From Arachnopeziza araneosa (lineage: Eukaryota > Ascomycota > Leotiomycetes > Helotiales > Arachnopezizaceae), in the NCBI GenBank assembly GCA_003988855.1, contig QYAI01000095.1:55968-119967 (forward strand): a stretch of 64,000 nucleotides of DNA, in the 5' to 3' direction. The notes below the pieces were generated by a model. The model did not search any database. It was not told where the DNA came from and saw only the letters and a program-made list of their open reading frames with translations. This document shows, piece after piece, positions 44,894-57,173 of this stretch. A program made the position numbers and the translations under genes. How positions within the stretch are numbered: position 1 is the first letter of the stretch; the number at the start of each line of letters is the position of its first letter.

Positions 44894-47298
44894 TTATGAT
44901 AACGTCTTCCCTTCCCCCAGCGCCTCAATCAATATTGCTTCCTTGATAGCCGAGAGTATAAATTGAATTGCGGCCTCGCCATTCGACGCCTCGCCATTCG
45001 CCGTCATGTTACACACAGAGACAAAGAGACGGTCCAGTTTGAGCTCTTGGAACTTTCCGAGGACGTACCCGGCCGCCTTACCGACGCTGCCGTTCGAGTT
45101 CCCATGACTACTATCCTGTCGAGGGAGGTTGTCGGCTGTGTTGACGTTGAGGAGCAGTATGATGGACGCCTCTGCGAACCAGCGTGAGTTGACGACGGTA
45201 TCCAGGAGCCGCATGGTCTCGGCCATCTTTGCTGCATCGTCGCACTGGTCAAGGTCGACGACGAAGATAACAAACCGCGCCGCCTCGAAGTGGTGGATCC
45301 ACTTTTTCCTCTTACCTGCGAGGCCGCCGATATCGAAGAGGTCCACACTGAGCTCGCCCTCGTGCACTTCGGCTCTATTACCATCCATTGTCGTTGATGA
45401 GAAAGTTGTGGCGTACAGGATGTCCAGCTCGGTAGGCACGTACTCTGAAGATGATATGCGTGATATCGAGGCGAAGAAGCTATAACGTTGGTGTCAGCCG
45501 GACTTTTTGTCATTATCGGACAGGCGACGTTTTATTTGGTTACTACAAAACTCACTATTTCGCAGATCTGGGCCAAAGCCCGACCTGTCCAGATGAAGAA
45601 GATGTTCTTATCAAGTCCGCGATGAGCGGATCCTGGAGTACGGCTTCCAGTGCGCCGACAAGCGTCTCGTCCAACCTCTCCGCCGGTCCCGAGCCATTAT
45701 CATTATCGTTGTGATAATACCGTTCTATCAGTTCCACGTATGCCCAGAGATACCTTGCTTCTGGGCTAATCTGGGCGCGGCGCATCTCTGCTATTAGCAC
45801 GTGAGTGCATAGCCTTACATTCTTCGAAATTAGGTCTCGGTATTTATTCAGCTCCTGACTCGTGTACTCGTTTTTCTTGCCTCTCATCTTCGCAGCTGCC
45901 AGAATATGCAATCTCGACTCCGAGCCGATAAGCAGTGTACTGTAGTTGTGCTGCCGTCTTCTTTCGTATTCCTCTTTTAAGACACTGTCGATGGCGAGGG
46001 ATCGTTTCTGGGAGTCGCTCATTTCGCGGGTTGGAGATATGAGTTGAAGTGGTTTCCATTTACCTTTGATTGACGATTCGACGGTAGTTTTCGACGTGAG
46101 GAGACTACCGAAGCTAGATATTATCTCCGAGTCATCGGTGATGCTAGAGTAAGGGCTCTCGGCCATTTCATCAGTGATGAACTTTTCTCTGGTCTCGACT
46201 GTGGCCAATGCACTTCCATCGACAATGAACTTCTCCCTAGTATCTATTGGGTCGACGGAGAACTTTTCTTTGGTCTCGACTGGCGTATCCATGATGCCAT
46301 CAGCTATGAACTTGTCCTCAACTATTACCGCCGGAAATAAGCTAAACTTTTCTCTGGTTTCGACCACATCCAGCATATTGCCATCAGCAATGAATTTTTC
46401 CCCCGTCTCGACTGGTTCAATGCTAAACTTCTCCACAGTCTCGACGTAAGCAGCCTCTATCTTTTGCTCTTTCGGCTCGGGCTGCTGTTCCCATAACGCC
46501 CTCTTTAAAGAACCCCGAAACCAGCGCTCGTAGACCTTGGACACGAAGAGCTGCTTGTCGAAATCGAACTTCAACGACAGCCTCGACGCGCCGCCAAAGG
46601 TGGACGTGGACGACAAAGTCGACGACGACGAAGACGACACCAGGAGCGAGTCCACATTCCGGTGCACAAATAGGGACGACGTGTCGTCCTCCATCGCTTT
46701 GAAGACGCGGCGAGTCTGCGGCTTCTCGAGAAGTTCTTTTTGCTGCGAGATGGCAGCACTGCCCTAGTAAGCCAAAAGAAAACACTAGCGGCGTCCCAAA
46801 TATCAACGCTAATCCATAGACAACCGGGAAGATGAGCAATTTCGGAGTGGCTTACAAATTACACGCCGTGAGTAAAAGCGTCAATGCAGCTGTCTGCTGC
46901 TGAACCATAGCCTGCGTCTTCTTCAGATTCCTCGTCTTCAGCAACAGCGTCAGCTTGCTCGGCCTTTCTCCCCCGGTCGTCTGCTGAAGCTGCGCTACGT
47001 CGGCGTCGACCTTGGTGATGAGCAGCCTGCAGCAAGCGATGCAGCGGTCGAGACTAATGACCAGCTGGTGGTGCATCTCAGGGAATCCCGACGGCGTGGA
47101 TGAAGACTGTTCGATCCATTCTTTGATCTGACTGAGCGCCGTCCACAGCGTCGACATTTGATTCTCGAGCAACAGGACCGTCATGTCGCTATCCCGCCAC
47201 TGCCGCCGCAGCTCTACTGTGCTTGAGATGGTCCTGCCGAGCGCGTTCAGCAGGGTTGACAGTGTGCTAGCCGTTGCTAGGATGGTGATTGAGTCCAT
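44894..47298 (-). CDS. Helo-like domain fused to a degenerate G-alpha subunit, with a VETxEKF repeat linker
   Basis: Model: complement join 44894-45479, 45556-46758, 46856-47298, 743 residues. Residues 1-148 are helical (TLSTLLNALGRTISS, VELRRQWRDSDMTVLLLENQM), as in the Helo-like N-terminal domain of fungal STAND proteins. Residues 253-349 hold three 27-28 residue repeats plus a half (VETxEKFS..P then EKFIxDG). G-alpha homology starts near 400 (RSLAIDSVLKEEYERRR). Joining exons 2 and 3 gives AKYFFASISRISSSEYVPTELDIL, a clear match to the G-alpha YFF...PDYIPTDQDVL block, which supports the intron. The P-loop GxGESGKS reads GSESRLHI (426-433). The switch I Arg is lost, switch II DVGGQR is DIGGLA (598-603), and NKxD reads NVNT. 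Nucleotide binding and hydrolysis are therefore doubtful. Acceptor choice at intron 1 (GGGCAG, 46759) was set by frame. Confidence 0.8.
46155..46445 (-). repeat. Tandem repeats coding for VETxEKF units
   Basis: Within the G-alpha-like gene, seven EKF-type cores (one reads EDKF) occur in 97 codons. They pair as an S-type unit ending in Pro (three cases) and an I-type unit ending in DG (three cases), plus one extra I-type unit, so the higher-order period is 27-28 codons. The copies differ at the DNA level, so the array is not recent. Confidence 0.85.
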
Positions 47299-48058
47299 GT
47301 TTGGATCTACAAACAAACCGACAGGAATGAGAGACGACCGAAGGAGACGGTATTGGAAGCCCTCCGAGAGAGAAGATATACTGTCGTCCTGAGTCGAGTG
47401 GTCATACAGGAATCCTTGTGCACCTTGCAACCCCCCATTGCACCGGATAATCAGGTGCAGGTGTAATGACAGCGCTAACGGTATTGAATGGTCGACGCCT
47501 GTAGGCCGCAGCCATGATCCTAGCCTCGAAGGACCCGTCTCGTCCGTACCATCCACAAACAGAGCCCTGCATGCCGGTTGTTACCTTCACTCTGCATAAC
47601 TGTTCTCAACTGTGACAGAACATCGCTGATCGCGAAATGAAGATCTCGGTCTTCAGTTAAGGCTTAGCAATAAACGTTATAGCATCAACAATCTCATATC
47701 TCACGTCCTAGGATGACCTGTTAGACAGCTGCAATTATTTGCTTTTACTATTATGTCTGTTGAATTGGTGCGGCTTTTTAGGTTCTATAAATATTCAAGG
47801 GGCTTACACCTGAAGTAGGACTTGCCTAGTCGGGAAGTATCAGCGAAAGATCAGGTGGCTCTGCCCTTCCCAATCAGTACTAATGTGGCTCAGATTTGAA
47901 GAGGTTTATATCTTCATAGCAAGCCTGATTTGAGTCTTGATTCATCAGCTAGATCAACCACACTTGTCTCTACCGGGTTTTATCTCTAAATATTTACTTT
48001 CTCAACTTGACCCAGAAGTTCAGAATTTAATAAAATCCCTCTCGTTCTCTTTTCTGTA
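47299..48058. other. Intergenic region
   Basis: Promoter side of the G-alpha-like gene and 3' flank of the ABC transporter. An open frame extends upstream of the G-alpha start to about 47556, but Met at 47298 starts the recognisable domain. No other feature was recognised. Confidence 0.5.
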
Positions 48059-51000
48059 CTACGCCGATGCCTTAGTCCTTTTCTTAGGGACCCTAGCAAT
48101 CCAATACACCGCAAAAACAGCCATAACATTGAAAACGACATAGACAACCATGTATCCCGCATTGCGCCACGGATAATCCGTGTTCATGCCCAAGATATCT
48201 CGCAGCGACTTGTCGGTTTCGAAGATAGGACAGTACCGACAGTCGCTGGTGGCGGCGGGGTTCTCGATATATCCGCCAGCGAGCTGAGTATAGGGCGCGA
48301 GATATTCACCGCACGTTGAGGAGGTACTGCTGTTGAGGGGAGGGTTGATGTGGAACAGCTGAACGGCGCTGCACTGGATGTGAGTACCCTTCAGCCCGGC
48401 GAGCACCATACCTTGTATGAAGTATGTCAACGGCGAGAGGCGATAGACGAAGATCCAGAAGCCGGGTAGGTCTTTGGGTTGGACGAGGACCCTGATACAC
48501 GTGTTAGTGTTGTTGAAGCTTATCATAAGTCCAGGACTTCATGTAGCGACTAAGAAGGAGTGGTTTATGCTTCTGACTTGACTTACCCACAAAATACCAA
48601 GGACAGCCAGAAGAACAACATAGCAATCTGCACCGCCGTCTCCGCATGTTCAATCCCCGCCCCAATGGCCTGCGAAAACGTCGAGATCCACAGGCAGAAC
48701 AGCCAGACTAGTACAAAAACTAAGGCGCCGCGTTCAACCCAACCGAAACTTGAGTCGCCGTTCCGCCACAGACCCGTGGGGTAATACCATGCCACAAACA
48801 CGAGCACCGCAGCCAGCGTCTGCCAGACGAGCTCGACCAGGATATTGACGGAGAGAAAAATGGTCCAAGAGTATGACTTGGAGCGGCCCTCGCGCAACTC
48901 ATAGAGCGTTCGATTGTCAATCAGGCGCGGGATTACTTGTTGGTCGACGGTACTGAAGAGCATGGAGAGCAAGAAGATGGAGAAGAGGATGTTGGTCAGG
49001 CCTTGCGTGTCGAGGGGGTTGTTGGTAAAGGAGAGGCCGTTGAAGAGGGACTATAAAATGCTCAGCAATTTGGCTTATCGAGCAACTTGAACTGCATTTG
49101 ATGGTGTAATGAGTTGGAGAAAGCTACATCGAGCGAAGTGAAGCACTTACGAGTCCTGCGCATAAAGCCATTTTGGAATACATATACGTCGGATCCCTCC
49201 AGTAATCCCGAAACACCTGCGTGGTCACAAGGAGCAACTGACGCGTGTATGATGCGGCATACTCGCTCCCATGGTGTCGAATTCCGCTGGCTTCCTTCGT
49301 CATCGTATCATCACCAGTGCTGAGTAGCTCAGCTTCCTGTCGCAGCATCTCCCTGCCTTGCTCACTGCTATTAAACTTGACACTCCACTCGTCACCTCCA
49401 CTGGTAACATCCAACACCCACTCTGCCGGATTAGCTGATGCCACCTGACAACTCGGCGCCCCGTTCCGCTCAAAGTAGTCGATCACGACGGCGGCATGTG
49501 GTCCAATATCTCCGAAATACAGCGTCTGTCCTTTTTGGCTTAAAAGTAATAGGCGGTCGAACATCTGGAAGATCTGCGAGGAGGGCTGGTGGATTGTACA
49601 CAAGATCGCCTGGCCGTGGTCTGCAAGCTTGCGGAGGAGTGTACAGATCGACCAAGCGGTTTGGCTGTCAAGGCCGGAGGTGGGTTCATCTGGTATGGGA
49701 CACTAGTTAGAAAATCACGGAGTATTGGTTAGAAAAGGGGGAGGAGGTAGAAACAGTAGCCTGTGCGTCAATTAAATTGGCAAACATACCCAAGAAGAGT
49801 AAAAGTTCCGGCTTTGCAACTAGTTCCACACCGATGCTCAGGCGCTTGCGTTGCTCGATATTGAGTCCTATCATTCTGTTTCAGTTCTGTGCGTACAACA
49901 GTAGCCACAAGTCTTGAGAGCATATGGGACAAGATAATAGGCTCATGACGACAACGTACCTTCGCCCGGAAATCCAACAACTGCATCGGCATAAGGTTTC
50001 ATATCCAGGATGCCCAGGACCGTGTCGACGTATCCCAGCTTCTCCAGCTCGGTCTGGGACCCGGATTGACGCAGCAGCGCACTAAGCTCCAAGGTCTCCC
50101 GCACCGTCGCCGTTGGCGGGTGCATATCCTCCTGCTGGACGTAGCCGACTCTCCGCTGAAAACTAGAGTCACGTAGGCTATTGCCGACAAAAACCTCACC
50201 GCTTGCTGTTCCAAATGTCGCGCGATTTGCGAGGACGTCGAGAAGGGTTGTTTTTCCAGCGCCACTTACTCCCTATCATTTTGTGTTGTTAGTTGAGTGA
50301 CGGTAAATGACAATAGGGGGTTGTGAAGAGGCATCGTATAAGAATAATACGAGAAAGAGGAAGTAGAAAAAAAAATGAGGTTGGAGTAATATTTATCCGT
50401 GGCGACGAAAAGGCTCATCTCACCATAAGAGCTGTCATAGTCCCAGGCTTGACCCAACCATTCACATTATCCAGGATGCGTTTCGTGCCGTCCTTGGTCT
50501 TCACGTCATAGCTGAGTTTCTTCCAGTGGAATACCGTGGACTGTTTCGGAATCGTCTGGATATTTTTAGTTGACATCTCTTTGTCAGAGTTCTCATAATC
50601 GTCTTGATTCCGTAATTTGTTGATGTCTTGGGCAAATTTGGTCAATGGCTCTGAGTTGGATTCTGAGTCTGGTATATCGCTGCGCCTTTCCCGGGTAAAA
50701 GTAGGGCGCCGCCGAAAGACGAGAATATCCCCCTTCGACCTCTGGGCGGGGATATATTGTGTTGCCAGAAGGTGAACGGCGCAGAAAATTACCATTAATG
50801 CAATGGTGATGGGAAGGTTGCTGTAGATATTTTGTCAGCCAGTGCTAGTGATTAAATTCCACTGGATCTTTCTAGGAATAAGCATGATCCGTACCGCCAG
50901 ATATGACTAGAGACGTAACTGTATTTCTTGGCGAGGTATGCAGAGCCCTGAACAACGCTTTCCCCAGGAATAGCCCCTATAACTGGACAAACCTTCCCCT

Positions 51001-53249
51001 CCATGTTGGTTGTAGTCAGATATCCAGGGCCTGCAGGCACTGTGGAGGAACAGGGGAAGTACCTGTCGCGGAACTGAAGAGTAAAGGTTCGCGGTTAGTC
51101 ATATGTGAATCAAACAAAGCGTTTTGGTCAGGATACACAGGGGATTTACCTCATTGATCATCAGACTCTCATACACGTACGCCATCGGATTAATAAACCG
51201 GAACCACCCCAGCCACGGTACCATATACGGCACGGGTATCACGAAGCCAGCGTACACAGAACACAACAGCACAGCAATGGACGACGGCGCCATGGTTTGC
51301 TCCATCTTTCGAGACACTGATCCGACCATGCGGAAGTACATAGACATGGTCAGCAGCACGACGAAGTTGAATAGATAATAGATAAAGAATGCAGAAGCCG
51401 TGCGTCGGAGGTTCGTCATGAAGTAGAGCGTTAAGTTGAAGATGATCGAGGTCCCTAACTTGTTAGGCAGGTCACAGAGCATCGACGTGACGCCTTCAGT
51501 GAATGGGTAGTAATAGGCGTAGCGGTCATGCTTTTCGACAATGGGGCGCTGAGCCCACATGGTTAGCACCTGTTTTTGGTAGTTAGCGATAGTTTATCAG
51601 ATATTTCTGGTTGTTCACGTCAAACGATGGACTGGTCAACCATTGATGGAATAAATCATACATACCTCGAAAGCAGGTGTGCATGCATTGATGATGAGGG
51701 AAAAGAAGAGTAGCACGGCTCGCTTGTCCATGCTGTCGGCTGTCTGGGGCAGGTTGTAGAAGGCACTGCCCACTATCAGTGCGAGAATCGAGTTTGCGAC
51801 AATGCCAGCGACCACGGGAACGTAGTTGTTACGCAGCCGTTGAAAGCCTCTTTGAAGACAGACAATTATTTGCAGGTGGATCGAAATCATCATGCGAGTG
51901 GCTGATGAGGCTCTTCCGTAGGCCTGTTGAGACTTCAGCAATGGGTGGGCCGCCTCGAACTCGGAGACTTCTTGAAGAGTGACTTTAGCCTGCTGGTTTC
52001 GCCTCCAGGCAAGTGCGAAGTCATCAGGGGTGCTGGGAACTCGGTGCTCGTAGCCCTCCCGGACGACGCGCTCAGCCGGGTTTGTGATGGATGTTAAAAA
52101 GTCTGCCGTTGGTGAGTGGCTCGGTTTCGCAAAGCCAAGCTCCTGAAAGTAACCAGTAGCCAACGCTGTCGGACCAAAATAGATCTGGCGGCCTTCATAT
52201 AGAAGCATAACTTTGTCAAAACTCTGTAGATCGTGTTGTTAGTTGCTGCCACAACCACGTTGGATTTTCTTGGTCAAGAAATGTGTCGCCCACCTTGTAC
52301 TGGGCCTCAGAGGCCTGGTATATACTCATTAGCACCACCGAACGAAGTCTATCGGCTGAGCTCCTGAGAAGCGTGATGAAGCTCAAGGCAGTCGAGCTAT
52401 CAAGCCCTCTAGTGCTGTTATCCCAGAACTGAAACTGTGCACCACTGACGAAAGCTTCGGCAAGACTCGTCCGTCGCTTCTCACCACCACTGATGCCACG
52501 AATCATGGCATTGCCGATTCGAGTGTCGTATGCCTGTTCGAGATGGAACAGTGATGCTACATCTCGCCCCAAGTCACTCAATGAGGCCGTCATTCCACGA
52601 CGGTTGCGATCTGAGCTGATCACTCTGGTGCTTGCGGCAAACTCGAGAGTTTGGCCAAGGGTGAGTTCTGGAAAATGCACATCCAGCTCTGCAATGTAGA
52701 CGCGCTCGCCTTTGTGCTCACGTTGCATTGCGCGATAAGAAGTTCCTACATCGATGTAAGCGAAGTTCATGGTTCACATATATGCGTAGACACTTGGCCT
52801 TGCTGAACGGTAAGGACTCGAGCCCGGCTTGACAAACCTTGGTAATTGATCCCATTATCGTCAACGTGAAATCCATACGTATCTCCGGCCAGCGTCTTGA
52901 GGAACGTCGAGCATCCACTTCCCGGCCTGCCCAGCACGAGGAGCATCTCCCCCGGACGGACTAGACCGTTGATGCCATGGAGAATCTCGACCCTCTGCGG
53001 CCGCCGCTGTCTGGCAAAGATCAGACGAAGCAGAAAGCTTGGGATTGCGAGAAGCCAAGTAGCGAAAGTCGACTGGTACTGGTCCGATGTCATGAAACCA
53101 TAACAGTTCAGATCTCGAAATGAAAGTCCAGTTTCAGTGTGGCCCCGACTCCTTTCGCGCCTGACCCTGCTTGATTCCTCAAGCCAACGGTCCAAGACGC
53201 TGGCCATGCGATCGCTCTCGGTCACGTTGGCACGCGTCTTCTCATCCAT
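48059..53249 (-). CDS. PDR-type ABC-G multidrug transporter
   Basis: Plasma-membrane ATP-driven exporter of hydrophobic compounds, with the reverse NBD-TMD-NBD-TMD layout. Model: complement join 48059-48491, 48587-49050, 49151-49689, 49790-49867, 49960-50272, 50424-50820, 50895-51073, 51150-51569, 51666-52223, 52294-52745, 52838-53249; 1414 residues, 11 exons, all phases consistent. NBD1 has the degenerate PDR Walker A GRPGSGCST, signature ISGGEKRRTSLAEA and Walker B FQFWDNSTRGLDSSTA. NBD2 has GVSGAGKTT, the family variant signature GLNIEQRKRLSIGVEL, and LLLFLDEPTSGLDSQTA across a splice site. Both TMDs show the expected helices. The length is slightly below the usual 1450-1550, because the N-terminal segment before NBD1 is only about 90 residues; a missed upstream exon is possible. 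No disabling lesion was seen. It lies between the G-alpha-like and second P450 genes on the same strand. Confidence 0.93.
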
Positions 53250-54442
53250 CTTCGCCAACTCACATGAGGTGTGGACGCACTTGGTAAGGCTTGAGGGGAA
53301 ACAAATCTACCACGTAGAACTTTTCGATGGTGGCATCGTCAGGAAATAGCGTTGCTAGTAAACCACGGAACAATCAAACATGCACAATGTTTGATCTTTG
53401 GAAGAAGTGCCGGCCAGAGCTCGCTCGGTACACAAGAAACCACCACAGGTGACGAATCAGCTTTCGCGACCGGAACACCCTTGGCTGGAGAAACCCACAA
53501 CGAAAACAACAAACAATAATATTTCGAGTGGCGATTGGTCATTAGCTGTGCTGGCGCCCTGTTTTGGGTCAGCTCAAGTATTACATTGTAAGGTACCACT
53601 CTCGGTATTCCATTTCCCAAGCATAGCACGTACGAAGGACAGGACCCTATTTGGTGGTGAGGATAAATCCATGTACCCCCATGAAGGTTCTCTTGTCAGC
53701 CTCAGCTAGGCCAGGCAGACACGTTGATCCCAGCGCCAGGGGATCTGTATCTGTACCCGTGGGGCCGAAAGATGCGAGCAAGAAAGAGGAGGTCAATTTA
53801 TTCATCTCAGCCGCGCAAGTACATGGTACAGGACATGCTATCTCGGTAAAACCTTTCACAGCTTTTCATTTGGACATGCAGAGATGAAGTTGCACTGCAT
53901 GAGCAATCTCGGCCAACAAAAGGCGCAACATCTAATGTGACTGGCATGCATGAAGAGAACCCCTGCTTAATTCTACAGACTTGGCCTCGCTTCCTAGGGC
54001 CAAATAAATGTCGATTCAGGGATGAGTTATGCTTGGTAGTGCTATTACAAGAAAATCCATTGGGCTTGGTATGCAGCTATCCTTCTCCATCAATTACAGC
54101 TTGGCATCGTTTCGTTACGGTAAGTGCAAGCTCTTTGATTCTGTCCGTAGATGGACCCAGTAGAACACAATTTTATTCCTGACCAGTCTTCCTGAGCAGA
54201 GACACCGTAAACTTCACTCGAAAATTCTCTTCCTCTGTGATAATTGCACCGTTTAGATACTCATGTCGCTTGATTGGATACCTTGCGAGCTATTAGCTCA
54301 AATAAAATCTCCCTTGAATCTGAAATATTACTTCTAGTGTTACTCTCACAGACAACTGAGCCTCAAAGTTTGGGCTCGCAACTCCCCAGGGGATGAAGAA
54401 TACTGGCACCAGTTCGTAACAAGTAAAGTCTAGCTAGGGCGC
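53250..54442. other. Intergenic region, promoter side of the ABC transporter
   Basis: About 1.2 kb between two minus-strand genes. It should contain the ABC transporter promoter and the P450 3' flank. The open frames here lack family character. Confidence 0.5.
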
Positions 54443-56114
54443 TCATTTCTGAACCAGAAGCTCGGCATCTCTACGCCCCGAGAAGTCGATACGCCATGTT
54501 TTGTTGCTGGCCTCACGCCGGGGCACGAGTTCAATCTCAATATCGTTGTCAGGTTGCTCCATGGCCTCAGATTGCGAGGACTTGGCAGTTGACGGGATTA
54601 CCCAAGGCATGTTTGTCGGTCGGACATCAAAACGCAGGAGTAGTAAAGTCGTCAGCATCAAGATCTCGCTCGTGGCAAAGTGGCGACCCGGGCATAGCGT
54701 CGTGCCTCCTCCAAATCCGCGGAAGGCAACAGGGTTGAGGCGCTTGCCTGTATCCTGCTGTTTGATGAAGCGCTTGTGATAGAATTCGCCGACGTTATCT
54801 CCCCAAACATCCGGGTTACTGTGCTGGGCTCTAGCCGACATCATGATCAGGCCGCCCTTCTTGACCAAGAATCTGTTATCCAGCATATGGTCCTCCGAGA
54901 CAACACGGACCGAATTGGCCATGCCGTGGTAGCGAAATACCTCGTGGTAAGTGGAAAGCAGGATAGGACATGAGTTGAGAACGAAGCTGAGATCGATTGT
55001 GCACGTCCCGTCTTGGCCTTCCTTGACAGCTTGGCTTACTTCGTTCCGGCACTCTTCCAGGACGACCGGATCGCTGAAGATTCGGTATATCATCCAGAAA
55101 GCAGTAGGGATGGTGTTGGCGACGTTGTTGAAAACAGTCCCCAGTAGAAACCTTGGAATGTCATCTTCAGGTATTTTCTGATCAATGCAGTGTCCTACGA
55201 ATTGTTGGATGTAGGCGGATCCTTGCTTATAGCTACTATTGGCGTAGTACTTTGAAAATCTCTTGACGAGCTGCTCACGGGCCCGTACAGGTGCTCTGAA
55301 GAAGATCTCCTGCGGCAAAATGTCCAACATGATGAACATCAGCGCTGGGTGGTATATACTGGAAGAAGGGGTTAGTACATGACATCTTGTAGCATGGAAC
55401 TATGTGAGTACTCACTGCCAATCCTTGAGACTTTGGGCCTCTCGCATAGGATTATAAGGTCCATACACCGCATCCGTGGTAGCACTCATGATCTGTTTAC
55501 CAATCCAGCCGAACATAGGGACAGTCGTCGGGGCAGCGAACTGTTTCAAAGCTTCATCAAAGACTTCGAACGCCTTGGTGTTCAAGGCGTCCAGTGCTGG
55601 GCCGTTGCTCATAGTGGGGTGGGTGGCCTTAACCATACCGTTGACGAAACCATGCTCGGTGACCAGGTCTTGTTCCAGGACGGTAATAGCGTCTTTGCTT
55701 GCGCCCATAGCTGCCTGTGCTGCCTTGACCTGAATTGGTGCGAATATCAGCGTCCGCCATTGACGCTGCACCACAGGAATAAGATCCAATGAATTGATGA
55801 CGTAGAGGCGGGTTCCTGGGATCCTGAGAGTGTATATGGGCAAGTCTCGATGCCGCTCCCTAGAAACAGAGTTATTGGCGTCTCATTTCGAATGGCGTGC
55901 AATCATTTCGGGGAAAGGGTTGAGAGATGTACCTCATGTGTGGGTAGAAGTTCATGCTCCATTTTATCATGCCCAGTATGGGACTGATAAAGGGGATGGA
56001 GCAGGAGACCATTGGAGGCTCCTTGGCGTCTTGCGTGAGGTGCAGGAGCGCCCAGAGGAAGACATAGGTCGCCACGATGCCACCCAGGGCTGTCACGACC
56101 ACTGGGTTCGACAT
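54443..56114 (-). CDS. Cytochrome P450, CYP7/CYP8-like class (second paralogue)
   Basis: Model: complement join 54443-55358, 55416-55859, 55933-56114, 513 residues. The anchor is VVVTALGGIVATYVFLWALLHL, then KEPPMVSCSIPFISPILG. Exon 2 begins RHRDLPIYTLRIPGTRLYVINS. The I-helix reads NNVANTIPTAFWMIY, again without AGxDT. ExxR is EVFR in STYHEVFRY, and the haem loop is FGGGTTLCPGRHFA. Compared with the paralogue at 42.5-44.4 kb, the two introns have the same positions and phase (both phase 2), and exon 2 is 444 nt in both, so they arose by duplication. It lacks the paralogue's polar insert before the haem loop. Introns here are 73 and 57 nt. It precedes the ABC transporter on the same strand and is divergent from the MFS gene. 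Confidence 0.92.
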
Positions 56115-57173
56115 GTTGAAGCCCAGACAATGGAGCTGGAAGGTGAACGAATGGGTCTTGTGATGGGTGATATTTCGGTGACTCTTGAACTTCAAGTGTT
56201 CAAGTTTTGAGGTTTTGGTTTGGTCTTTAGCAATTGATGTGGCGCAAGGAGCCGCAATTCAAGAACTAAAATAGGTAGCTGATACTCGGTCTAGCCTAAA
56301 TGGGGAATTTCGTCTCGCGAGGCTCTTTCCATGCTGCATGCCGCTATATCACGCAAACATCACTGGTCCGGCAATCGCTGTCAATTTGAGGCACAGATGC
56401 ATGTCGAGAAGCGTCGAGTACCGGGGCCCATGTACCACATCGAGGGTTACGAGTACCCCGCAGTCAATCAGTCCGTCCGAGTATGTCAGCATTTAGGTGT
56501 AATTCATTTTCTGTAGATAAACTAGCTGTTGAGTATAGCAGCAGAGTTTGCATTAATTGGTGATGAAGATACAAGAAGAGAACACATCTATAGAGCCATT
56601 AGATAAGTTAGCCTGCCGGTCCATCTCCAGGTGATGTACCTTCCCAAAATCCTGACACTAGCGAGTGCTGACTTATTTAAACACACTATTGATTAGATCT
56701 TTTCTGTTCCTGTATCTTTATCATCAATCAATGCAAACTCTGCCGCCACACTCAAGAGAGTAGTACGAGTATCACAAATGTGCTGGTTAGGCTGACATTG
56801 GCATTCCTTTTCTATGTTCGCCGAAATCTGCCAACTAAACTGTCTCAACTGGACTTTCCCGTCCGCCGTAATAATGTATTGGTCATCTTCAGCGTCATCT
56901 TGAGCGTCATGAATTTAAGTAAAGTTTACAGCGAATTCGACCGAATGAACTTAACTTGACTTTACAGCATGCCGATCTCTTTTAGTCTCTACCTCTGAAT
57001 CTTATTCCGCTTATACAGCCTATAAAGCACAGTTAGGGTACGACTCTAGAGCCCCCCACTTCTCTCGCTATGCAGTAGTCCAAAGCAACCCCAAGATTCT
57101 CAGAACAGAGCTTACTCTTTGTTTTTGATTGCCAGATTTCCGTTCTTCTATCCTTTCGTTGGCTTCAGTCACG
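56115..57173. promoter_or_regulatory. Divergent region between the second P450 and the MFS gene
   Basis: About 1.06 kb separates two start codons on opposite strands, so both promoters should lie here. The half nearer the MFS gene is AT-rich. No single site stands out. Confidence 0.4.

Noticed and set aside
46571..46759. Alternative reading of the G-alpha-like exon 2 start (frame giving PSRSKKNFSRSRR).
   Set aside because: That frame ends early and does not join the G-alpha region; the GGGCAG acceptor keeps the long frame.
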